Shown here one piece after another: positions 15,856-24,327 of a stretch of 34,721 bases of DNA. The stretch comes from a virus: positions 1 through 34,721 of the IMG/VR virus record IMGVR_UViG_3300025466_000109. One strand, 5' to 3'. Positions within the stretch are counted from its first letter, which is position 1, and the number at the start of each line of letters is the position of its first letter. Below the pieces are notes generated by a model. The model searched no databases and was not told the DNA's origin. It was given only the letters and a program-made list of their open reading frames with translations. Position numbers and translations under genes: made by a program.

Positions 15856-18413
15856 TGGCAAAAAAGTTAACATCAAATAAAGCTAAAGAAATCCTGCATG
15901 ATAAAACTGTGCATGGACATCCTATTACAGACCAGCAAAGAAAGTTCTTTGGTGCTATAGCTGGTGGTGCAAAACCTTATAAACAAGGAGGATGGTTAGA
16001 TAAATTTGCTTCAGGTGGAGAATTACAAGGACCTAAGGTTGCTCCAGTGAAGGTAGATGGTACAGAAGTGTTTGAACATGGTGAAGATACAGCAACTGCA
16101 GATAGATTAGAGAATGGTGTAAATCCCACCGATCTAACTAAGAAAGGAATTAAATATGCTGAAGGAATTGGTAAAGAAGCATTAAAGAGAGGAAAAGAAA
16201 ATGTTATCACTAGTGATATAGAAAGAGCTAAACAAACAGCAAATGTAATTGGACAAACTGCTAACTTACCAGTGTATACTAATCCATTATTAAGAACATG
16301 GGATATTGGTGAATATGATGGAGCTCCTGAAGGAAGCTTTAAAGAAAAGGATTGGGTAAAAAATCCTAATGCTTCTATTCCAGGTGGAGAGTCTTTTGAT
16401 AACTTTAAACAAAGAATGGAGAAAGCTTTTGACTTTGTTGAGAATGCTCCTAAGACTGATGATGTAGTTACACACAGTAAAGTGACAAGAGCATTTAAAG
16501 CTTTACATAGTACAGGTGGTCAATGGACAGATGCCACCACTAAAAAGTTTGAAGAGTTAAAGAAAGAATCCAAAGGAAATAGTAAGGCTAAGGATGGAAT
16601 GAACCTAGAGAAGATACATGATAACTATGGTAAACATGGTAATTATAATGATGCTTCTGCTTCTACAGGTCCTGGATTTGTAGGACTTGGATATAATACA
16701 AAAGGAAGAAACTATTCTCCTGCATGGGGTGGACAATTTCAAATGGGTGGAAGCATGCCAGGTGCTGTAGGATTTAGTTATGGAAGAGTAGCAGGTTCTG
16801 CTCCAGCTAATGGTAAATATACAAAGAAGACAAAAGCTTCTGCACAGAATGGACAAGAGATGAAGTTCTATCAAGAAGGTCTTGATTGGACTCCTAAAAC
16901 TATTAGTCAGAATGGCTCTATGATGAGAGGTGATATATCCTCTTCTCCAGGAGTTCTTAATAGATCTGATATAGAAAGAAGATTAGCATTACAACAAGAT
17001 ATTAAAAATCAAAAAGAAATTAATAAAATAGCTTCTCAACCAACTCTTTCTAAAGATGTATATAAAAAAGGAGATACTGCTGCAAGAGCTGCTAGAAACC
17101 AAGCATATGCAGATATACATGGTGGGTCTGTTGATGAAAGTGGAAATTATAATGAAGGTGCTCTTAATAGAGCAGCCTCTAGCAAAGCAGCAGCTAATAT
17201 AGCTGAAGCAGGAAACTTTGCTCTTAACACAATGGCAGCTGCTGAAGGTGTAGGAGCTTTAAGTGAAGGATTGGGAGCATTGGGTAAATATGCTGTAGGA
17301 AGTGGAAGTGTAGAAAATGCATTACCTAGAATTGCTGGAATATCAGAAGAAAGTATTCCAGGAGCAGGAGCTTCTGGATCTAGTAAAAACATAGATGTTG
17401 TAAAGCAAGCATTGAATGAAAGAATAGCAAGATTACAAACTCCTGAAGGACAATCTAGATTAAAGAATTTTGTAAATGCTAACACACAATGGTGGAGAGG
17501 ATCTCCAGCATTAACAGAGTTTAGTAAATATAATGTAACTCCTGAATCTTTATTAGGTGATTTACAAAAAGCAGAAGTTGTAAAAGATGTAGATCCTTTT
17601 GGTGGAACAGGTGCTATTCATAAACAAATGTATCCTTCGAGTGAAATACCCACTACAAATAGAAGTCCTGTTATTTCTATAGGAGAAGGGTTTTCTCCTG
17701 AACAAGCTAAAAATATTGCAGAGCATGAAATTAGTCATCTTCAACAATATACAAGTCCAACTAACATTGACTATAGCTTACGTAATTTGAAATTAAAAGA
17801 TGCTGGTGATGTATCATCTTATTCTAAGAGTAATATATTTGGTGGAAAAGATTATTTAAAAGACGCAAAAGATTATTTTGAAAAAGGAAGTGGTGGTCAA
17901 GAAAAGATGGCAATGTTAGAAGAGGTAAGAAGTGATATGTTAAACAAAGGAGTAATCAGTCATCCTTATGATCCAATTAGTCCTGAAATGATAAAAAGTC
18001 ATTATAAAGACTATATAAATACTGAGGGAGAACAATATCCATTACGAATGTATGATATTATGGATCCTAATAAAATAGAGAAAAATACTAAGGTGCTGTC
18101 TAAAAATATCAATAAACTTTTAACCACTGCACCAGTGGTGGCAGGAGGAGCATATGCTGCTGATCAAGCTGCCACTGATAATAAATATCAACATGGTGGA
18201 GCTATTATAGATCCTATGGGACAATGGGCACATCCAGGTGAGACAACTATTATTCCTTCTAATGAAATAACAATGAAAGGAGTGAATTATGATGTTATAG
18301 GAGAAAGCAACACTGGAGATAAAAAGTTGATGAAACCAGGAAAGAAATATAAATTTGATGGAGATTATGTCACTGAAACACCTAAAGGTGGCTGGTTAGA
18401 AAAATATAAATAA
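15855..18413 (+). CDS. Large virion cargo-like protein with histidine-phosphatase-like domain and HEISH zincin motif (852 aa)
   Basis: Residues 1-52 hold a KAKEILHDKTVHGHPITDQQ-type leader, then FFGAIAGG and GGWLDKF, a leader style seen in phage virion proteins. Residues about 66-218 follow the histidine phosphatase (phosphoglycerate mutase-like) order: EHGED at 74-78 in place of RHGE, LTKKG, SDIERAKQTA with Arg124, WDIGEYDG, PGGES (176-180) and VTHSKVTRA with His207. Residues 620-632 carry AEHEISHLQQY, an HExxH zinc-protease motif (624-628), with a Glu in LEEVRSD downstream as possible third ligand. The C-terminus repeats GGWLEKY. Middle parts are Gly/Ala-rich. Likely packaged or ejected with DNA. 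Both domains are called by motif order; activity is uncertain, as the first phosphatase Arg is Glu. Confidence 0.65.
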   Translation: MAKKLTSNKAKEILHDKTVHGHPITDQQRKFFGAIAGGAKPYKQGGWLDKFASGGELQGPKVAPVKVDGTEVFEHGEDTATADRLENGVNPTDLTKKGIKYAEGIGKEALKRGKENVITSDIERAKQTANVIGQTANLPVYTNPLLRTWDIGEYDGAPEGSFKEKDWVKNPNASIPGGESFDNFKQRMEKAFDFVENAPKTDDVVTHSKVTRAFKALHSTGGQWTDATTKKFEELKKESKGNSKAKDGMNLEKIHDNYGKHGNYNDASASTGPGFVGLGYNTKGRNYSPAWGGQFQMGGSMPGAVGFSYGRVAGSAPANGKYTKKTKASAQNGQEMKFYQEGLDWTPKTISQNGSMMRGDISSSPGVLNRSDIERRLALQQDIKNQKEINKIASQPTLSKDVYKKGDTAARAARNQAYADIHGGSVDESGNYNEGALNRAASSKAAANIAEAGNFALNTMAAAEGVGALSEGLGALGKYAVGSGSVENALPRIAGISEESIPGAGASGSSKNIDVVKQALNERIARLQTPEGQSRLKNFVNANTQWWRGSPALTEFSKYNVTPESLLGDLQKAEVVKDVDPFGGTGAIHKQMYPSSEIPTTNRSPVISIGEGFSPEQAKNIAEHEISHLQQYTSPTNIDYSLRNLKLKDAGDVSSYSKSNIFGGKDYLKDAKDYFEKGSGGQEKMAMLEEVRSDMLNKGVISHPYDPISPEMIKSHYKDYINTEGEQYPLRMYDIMDPNKIEKNTKVLSKNINKLLTTAPVVAGGAYAADQAATDNKYQHGGAIIDPMGQWAHPGETTIIPSNEITMKGVNYDVIGESNTGDKKLMKPGKKYKFDGDYVTETPKGGWLEKYK

Positions 18414-18431
18414 ATCATACAAACATAAGAT

Positions 18432-21400
18432 ATGAAAGATCAAATACTAAAGATCGCCAAAGTTAAATCTGAAAAGGAATTCTACAAGAAATATCCTACA
18501 GAAGAATCATTTATGAAAGCTCATGGTAAAGCTTTAAAGAAAGCTGAAATGGGTACTAAGATGGTGAACACACAGTTACACCAACTTACAGACTTTGGTA
18601 ATCCTCCTATAGCTCAGAATGGTATGGGATTCAATGATTTGTTAGCAAATGCAAATGCTACAAACCAAGGAATAAGTAGAAAGCAATACGATGAGCAATT
18701 GAAAGAAGATGCAGCTAGACAAACAGCTATGGATGCTGCTAATGCTAAATCTTCTAGTGGTGGTATAGGTAGTCAGATTGGTTCTATATTAGGTAAAATG
18801 ATGCCTAGTGGTGGTGGTTCATCTGCTCCTTCATTAGATTTCACAACAATAGATACAGCTCCTTCATTCCAAGAAGGTGGTGAACTTCCTATATTTCAAG
18901 GTGGTGGAACTACTCCTGGAGGATTTAACTGGGGTAATTTAGGAACTGCTCTTGGAACTGCTACACAAGGACAAGGTGGACTTGGTAGTGAGTTTGCAAA
19001 TATATTTGGTGGTAAAGGTACAGCAAATAAACTTACAAACGTTGGTCCTCAAGGAGCTCTTGGTCAAGGTGGTGCAGGATTTGGTGCAGGTTCTGAAGCT
19101 GCTGGTATTGGTATAGTGAATGCTGCTCCTCAAATATTACAAGGAGTTCAGCAAATTAAACAGCAGAAACAAAACATGTTGAAAGCTGATCAAGCTGCTG
19201 ATATTTCTGGTTTAACACTTCAAGCTGCTTCTGGTCGTAAAGAAAGAGTGCAAAATAAATATGTAAGACCTGAAGATCAGTTATTACAACCTGGACAGAT
19301 GGGAAGTCCTACAGGAGTGGGCACCAACTATCTAGCTCAATACGGAACTAGAATAAGTGGTAATCCAACACAGGTACAAAATACATATGCTCCTAACAAT
19401 CTATATGGTGATCTTGGATATGAGCCTTTAGAAGAAAGTAATCCTAAACAATATAGAAGAGGTGGTGTTTTACCACAGGCAGAGTTTGGAGACTATTTCC
19501 AATCTTCAGGACAAGCTAGTATTGGTTCAGGAGTGGGAAGTGCTATAGGTTCTGCATTCTTTGGTCCAGTGGGTGGAGAAGTTGGTAAACTTGTAGGTAC
19601 TGTTGCAGGTAATTTACTTGGTGGTGCAAAAGATGCTAACGCACTTAAAGCTAAACAAGCTGAAGCTCAAACTAATGCAATGAGAGCTGCATGGGCATCA
19701 GGAGCACAAGGTATACAAGGACAAAATGCTTCATTTATGGAAGATGGTGGTAAAACCTCTCCGTACGAATGGAATAGTCATACATGGCAACCACAACTAA
19801 TCACTAAGTTTGGTGAACACAATTTAAAAGATTTATTACATCCTCCACATGATGCAGATATGCTAAGAAGTGGTGGACATCTTAAAGAAGATTATGTAAA
19901 CCCTAGTGCAAGTGCTCTATCTACAGAAAGAGGACTTATGCCTATTGCTGAAGATGGTACACAGTTAGCTATGGGTGGTGATTTGCAAGTACATCGTGGA
20001 AAAGCTGAAACTCTATCTTATAATCCATTCCTACCTCATGGTGGAGAAACTATTATGTTTAGAGGTCCTTCTCATGACAATGGTGGAATGCCTGTTACAT
20101 ATGGAGATAATGGTGTAGAAGTGGAAGGTGGTGAACCAGCTACAAAATTACAAGATGGTGGAAGTCCCACTGGAAGTAATCTAGTAGTGTATGGTAATAT
20201 GAAGATTCCTCAATTTGGTGCTAGTGAAATAGGGGATAAAGATTCTGAAGGAAGGAAGTTTAAACATTATGCTAATGATGTAGCATTAAATGATAAGAAG
20301 CAAAATCAAATTATCAATAAAGCTACAGATATAGTGAACAGTTCAAAAGATAACACTGTATTTGATCAATTAGCTTTAAACTCTGGCAAGGCTATGATGA
20401 TGGGTGCAACAGCTAAACAAAAAGCTAATGCAGCTAAATTAGAAGCAGCAGCTCGTGTTCAGAATGCTATTCTAGATACAGCTAAAGAATTTGGTTATGA
20501 AGACTCTGATAAGTTTAATCAAGATGTTATGAAAGGTAAGGTTAAAAATATGGCCAAATTAGGAGCAAGTATTCCTATGGCTCAAAATGGAATTGGTATA
20601 GGAGAAGATTATTATCTTGATCACACTGGTACACAATCAGCTCCTCAAAGTGATGCTGATGCAGCTGATGCTAGAATGCAAGCATTGGGATTGGGTAATC
20701 AATCTTTTGGAAATGCTGACTTAGGAAATGTAGCAGTTGCTAGTTCTAAAAGAGGTCCAGCATATCCTTCTTTAGGATATACTAATGCACCAACTACCTT
20801 TACTGGAGCCACTTCTCCTGTTGCATACCCTTATCCAAAAGAAGAAGATCTTCCAGGATTAGCTAGTCCAACTAAAGATAAAGGTACTAAGAAGTTTGAT
20901 AAAAAGAATGCTATTGCTACAGCACTTGCTAGTATATATGACTTTGCTAGACCTACTAACCAAATGCCTTTAGATACTAATCAGTTAATGGGTGAAATGT
21001 ATGCTCTAGGTCATAATCAAGTAGAACCTGTAAAAGCTCAAACGTATCAACCTATGTTAGATACTCCTTATAACATTTCTTTACAAGATCAAATAAACTC
21101 TATAGATCAACAGGCTAATGCTGCTATTAGAGGTGCTGGAAGAAATCCTGCTGCTCAGGCTCAAATTATGGCTAGTGCTGCAGAGATGAAGAATAAAGTG
21201 TTAGGAGAACAGTTTAGAGCAAATCAGGCTCAGAAAGCTCAAGTGTATGGTAAGAATAGGGACTTAATGAATCAAGCTCAGTTACAGAATCTAAATATTC
21301 TTGATCAACAATATGTTAGACAAGCTACAGCTCAAAGTAAGACTAAGGAACAAAATATTGCTGCTCTTAATTCCATCAGTTCTAAAATTGCTCAAAATAA

Positions 21401-21677
21401 GCTAGAAAATCTAGCGTCAGGTGTAGAACAAAACAAATATAACTTTAGATTTGACCCTACAACTGGAAAGGCTTATAATGTAAATAGTCCTGCTACATTC
21501 AATATCCCTACTGCAGGAGAAGGAACCCCTTCAGTGGATCAAGTGAGCAGTAAGCCTTCTACATTAGCTGATTATGAAAAAGCTAAAGCAATGGTGAATC
21601 AGTTTGAATCACAGCTTAAAAAAGATACAAAACCTGCAAGAAATGGTGCTATTGTAAAAGCTTTAAAAACTATCTAA
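18432..21677 (+). CDS. Large Gly/Gln/Ala-rich cargo-like virion protein (1081 aa)
   Basis: A 1081-residue low-complexity-rich protein with Ala/Gly segments capable of membrane contact (residues about 355-400, SGVGSAIGSAFFGPVGGEVG). It also has a conserved-looking block GPSHDNGGMPVTYGDNGVEVEGGE (near residue 550) of a kind I recall from internal virion proteins of Bacteroidota and crAss-like phages. AQNG and GG motifs recur (IAQNGMGFND, MAQNGIGIGEDYY), as in the preceding gene. The C-terminal ~250 residues are Gln/Asn-rich helices (YNISLQDQINSIDQQANAAI). No catalytic motif is seen. Position between two cargo-like genes supports an internal head or ejection protein. Followed by a hairpin and a promoter. 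Confidence 0.6.
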   Translation: MKDQILKIAKVKSEKEFYKKYPTEESFMKAHGKALKKAEMGTKMVNTQLHQLTDFGNPPIAQNGMGFNDLLANANATNQGISRKQYDEQLKEDAARQTAMDAANAKSSSGGIGSQIGSILGKMMPSGGGSSAPSLDFTTIDTAPSFQEGGELPIFQGGGTTPGGFNWGNLGTALGTATQGQGGLGSEFANIFGGKGTANKLTNVGPQGALGQGGAGFGAGSEAAGIGIVNAAPQILQGVQQIKQQKQNMLKADQAADISGLTLQAASGRKERVQNKYVRPEDQLLQPGQMGSPTGVGTNYLAQYGTRISGNPTQVQNTYAPNNLYGDLGYEPLEESNPKQYRRGGVLPQAEFGDYFQSSGQASIGSGVGSAIGSAFFGPVGGEVGKLVGTVAGNLLGGAKDANALKAKQAEAQTNAMRAAWASGAQGIQGQNASFMEDGGKTSPYEWNSHTWQPQLITKFGEHNLKDLLHPPHDADMLRSGGHLKEDYVNPSASALSTERGLMPIAEDGTQLAMGGDLQVHRGKAETLSYNPFLPHGGETIMFRGPSHDNGGMPVTYGDNGVEVEGGEPATKLQDGGSPTGSNLVVYGNMKIPQFGASEIGDKDSEGRKFKHYANDVALNDKKQNQIINKATDIVNSSKDNTVFDQLALNSGKAMMMGATAKQKANAAKLEAAARVQNAILDTAKEFGYEDSDKFNQDVMKGKVKNMAKLGASIPMAQNGIGIGEDYYLDHTGTQSAPQSDADAADARMQALGLGNQSFGNADLGNVAVASSKRGPAYPSLGYTNAPTTFTGATSPVAYPYPKEEDLPGLASPTKDKGTKKFDKKNAIATALASIYDFARPTNQMPLDTNQLMGEMYALGHNQVEPVKAQTYQPMLDTPYNISLQDQINSIDQQANAAIRGAGRNPAAQAQIMASAAEMKNKVLGEQFRANQAQKAQVYGKNRDLMNQAQLQNLNILDQQYVRQATAQSKTKEQNIAALNSISSKIAQNKLENLASGVEQNKYNFRFDPTTGKAYNVNSPATFNIPTAGEGTPSVDQVSSKPSTLADYEKAKAMVNQFESQLKKDTKPARNGAIVKALKTI

Positions 21678-21688
21678 TCAATCTTATT

Positions 21689-21725
21689 ATACCAAATTAA
21701 TCGGAATAGTTATTTCTCTTGGTAT
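21689..21725 (+). terminator. Weak hairpin, possible terminator, before the last unit
   Basis: ATACCAA (21689-21695) pairs with TTGGTAT (21719-21725). An inner stem GGAAT/ATTTC (about 21703-21716) can stack inside. An AT-rich run follows but there is no pure T tract, so termination strength is doubtful. Its 3' arm overlaps the -33 element of the next promoter. Confidence 0.4.
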
Positions 21726-21749
21726 ATATAATATTTTAAATTACATTTG
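21719..21749 (+). promoter_or_regulatory. Candidate Bacteroidota-type promoter for cargo/vRNAP genes
   Basis: TTG at 21719-21721, 20 nt, then TACATTTG at 21742-21749, which matches TAnnTTTG at every fixed position. ATG 21764 follows 14 nt after the -7 box, predicting a very short leader. The spacing is identical to the candidate at 6544. Confidence 0.6.
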
Positions 21750-21763
21750 CTAATTCTACTAAT

Positions 21764-24313
21764 ATGGCATCATTTACAGATCAAATATCACAATTTAATC
21801 CTTACATCTCACAGCTTCCTATACAGGCTATGACAGAAGTGGGTCAATGGAAGCAACAGCAATATGATCAAGGAGTGCAAAAAATTCAGACACAGATAGA
21901 TAATGTGGCTGGTATGGACATTGCTAATGAGTCTCAAAAAAAATATTTACAATCAAAACTTGATGATTTAGGTAATAATCTAAGAACAGTTGCTGCTGGA
22001 GATTTCTCTAATCAACAGCTTGTTAATTCTGTAGGAGGGATGGCCACATCTATTATCAAGGATCCTATTGTACAAAATGCTGCTGCATCTACACAGAGAT
22101 TAAAACAAGGAGTTTCAGATAAACAAGCTGCCAATAAATCAGGAAAAGGTTCAGTTGATAATGATTGGTTTTTTGATCAAGGAGCTAATGCTTATTTGAG
22201 TAATACAGATGTAAATGCTTCATATTCAGGAGGATATATAGAACATAGAGATCTACAACCAAAAATGATTGAGGTGCTTAAAAGTCTTCATGAAAGTGGT
22301 TCAGATACAGAAGTTCCTTGGAAAACAGATAAAGATGGAAATATATTATATGGAGATACAGCAAAAGCTATGGTTGAGAATGGGTTCAAAGGAATCACTT
22401 CTGCAAAAATAGAAAATGCAATAAGATCTTCTCTTGATGCAAATGATCTTCGTCAAATGCAAATATCTGGTATGTACCAGTTTAGGAACTACACTCAAGA
22501 AGATTTAGCTAATCATGCACAAGATCAATATAAAGCTGGTATACAAACAGTTACAGATAAGATTGCAGCATTACAGAAATATGCTGCAACAAATTCAGCT
22601 AATGCAAATATAGTTAATCAATCCAAAACAGCTATAGCAGAATTACAAAAACAAATTGGAGAAGGTGGAGCATATAGAGGAGAACTAACACAAAAATTAA
22701 ATAATCAACTAGCAGCTATTGCTAGAGATCCTAATCAAGTTAAGGCAGATTTATATAAAGAAGGAGCTATAAAAGAATTTGCAAATTCTCATTCATGGGA
22801 AGAAACTGTATTAAAATATGTAAATAATCCAATATTAGATGCAGATCATTGGACTGCTGATTATGGATTAAAAGCAGCTGCTCAAAAGGAAACAAGAAGA
22901 CATAATTTAGCAGAAGAAGCACTATCTGGAAAAAAATATGATTTAGATTTCTGGGTAGCTCATGGTGGAACAGGAGAACCATTTGTAGCTGTTGGAGGAA
23001 ATGAACAACCAGTTAAAAAACCTGAAGATATTGTAAATGGTCAAGTGGCAACTTATACAAATGCTGCAACTGCAGGTGTATCAGCACTAGCTGCAAAGAT
23101 TCAAGAGAATGCTAGAAAGCTAGGTCCAGATAAAACAGTTGTAGTTACACCCACTGATGTAGAAAATATGATCAATGGATCTTATCATGGTCCTATTAAA
23201 AATCCAATTGGTCCTGAATACAAAGCTGCTGTAAATTCTATTTTAGAAAATAGAAGACAAGCAGGGTTAAATGCTGCTGTTTTGAATACAGCACATGAGC
23301 AAGTAGAGAATGATCCTGAGATGAAAAATCTTCAAAATCAAATTACTCAATCTATAGCTGGTCAAAAATCAATTACTATCAAAGATGAGTCAGGTAGAAA
23401 TGTTACATTTACACCAAGAGAACTTTTTGATTTTGCCCAAAAGCCTGTAACAAAAACAATTAGTGGAGGTATTAGTAGTGCAGGGATTCCAATTGATAAA
23501 ACTGTTGAAGACTTAAATAGACTTACTGAAAAAGAAAAATTACTATATAAAAATTATAATAATGTTTCTTCTATATTAGGAACTCCAATTCAAAATTGGG
23601 CTAATCCTATAATTGCAAAAAAACAAGAAGCTCTTAATAAATATAATAAAAGATATAATGAAATAATTGCTTCTAAAACTCCACAATATGCTCCTACAGT
23701 AACTCCTATTGATACCCCTTCACCAACTGCACAATCGAGATGGTCAGGAATAGCAGATGCTTTAAGTAAGGTGGATAGACATGATGTAGGTGGATATGAT
23801 AATTGGAATAATAGTAAAGTGAATTCATGGTTAGCTGATAAATCTATAGCAGCTGGACTTAAATATGGTATATATAATGATGGTGTTACTAAACAACTTT
23901 GGGTAACTGGTCCTGATGGAAGTGTTCAAAAAAGAACATTAAGTTATACAGATATAGCCCAACTTCCAGAAGCTCAGACAAGTAACGCAGCTCAAATTAA
24001 AGGCGAGATGATGATGACAGGCGGTACAACAAATGCTGCTAATGAAAGCCCAGAAGGAGCTAAATGGCAACAGTCTGCCTTCCCACTTGCTAAACGTATA
24101 ACTGTAGTGGGAGATCTTCATGAAGAGTATGGTAATAATAATAAAGTGTTTCCAAAAATTCAGATAAAAACAAAAGATGGATGGATGCCAATACAAATTG
24201 ATAAAGGAATGTCAATTGATAAAGCCAGTGAATTTTTTAGTGGATTAGATGATGCTAGTATAATAGATATAATTAGACATTACAATCCTAATTTCAAAGG
24301 TAAATTATTTTAA
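21764..24313 (+). CDS. Cargo-like virion protein (849 aa)
   Basis: A hydrophilic, helix-rich protein. The N-terminal coil (YISQLPIQAMTEVGQWKQQQ, then QKIQTQIDNVAGMDIANESQ) is a pattern I recall from cargo proteins of crAss-like phages that sit just before the RNA polymerase genes. A central part (FRNYTQEDLANHAQDQYKAG, DKIAALQKYA) is Gln/Ala-rich coiled coil. The C-terminal ~200 residues contain a mixed alpha/beta part (WSGIADALSKVDRHDVGGYD, KLGPDKTVVVTPTDVENM earlier). No catalytic motif, signal peptide or membrane segment is evident. It is the first gene after the promoter at 21719 and lies 14 nt before the giant gene, so the two are probably cotranscribed and copackaged. Role inferred. Confidence 0.6.
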   Translation: MASFTDQISQFNPYISQLPIQAMTEVGQWKQQQYDQGVQKIQTQIDNVAGMDIANESQKKYLQSKLDDLGNNLRTVAAGDFSNQQLVNSVGGMATSIIKDPIVQNAAASTQRLKQGVSDKQAANKSGKGSVDNDWFFDQGANAYLSNTDVNASYSGGYIEHRDLQPKMIEVLKSLHESGSDTEVPWKTDKDGNILYGDTAKAMVENGFKGITSAKIENAIRSSLDANDLRQMQISGMYQFRNYTQEDLANHAQDQYKAGIQTVTDKIAALQKYAATNSANANIVNQSKTAIAELQKQIGEGGAYRGELTQKLNNQLAAIARDPNQVKADLYKEGAIKEFANSHSWEETVLKYVNNPILDADHWTADYGLKAAAQKETRRHNLAEEALSGKKYDLDFWVAHGGTGEPFVAVGGNEQPVKKPEDIVNGQVATYTNAATAGVSALAAKIQENARKLGPDKTVVVTPTDVENMINGSYHGPIKNPIGPEYKAAVNSILENRRQAGLNAAVLNTAHEQVENDPEMKNLQNQITQSIAGQKSITIKDESGRNVTFTPRELFDFAQKPVTKTISGGISSAGIPIDKTVEDLNRLTEKEKLLYKNYNNVSSILGTPIQNWANPIIAKKQEALNKYNKRYNEIIASKTPQYAPTVTPIDTPSPTAQSRWSGIADALSKVDRHDVGGYDNWNNSKVNSWLADKSIAAGLKYGIYNDGVTKQLWVTGPDGSVQKRTLSYTDIAQLPEAQTSNAAQIKGEMMMTGGTTNAANESPEGAKWQQSAFPLAKRITVVGDLHEEYGNNNKVFPKIQIKTKDGWMPIQIDKGMSIDKASEFFSGLDDASIIDIIRHYNPNFKGKLF

Positions 24314-24327
24314 AAAAAGAATTCAAG

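Noticed and set aside
17147-17485. 112-aa open frame on the minus strand
   Set aside because: Opposite the Ala/Gly-rich part of the 852-aa gene; composition mirrors the opposite strand and no start signal is seen.
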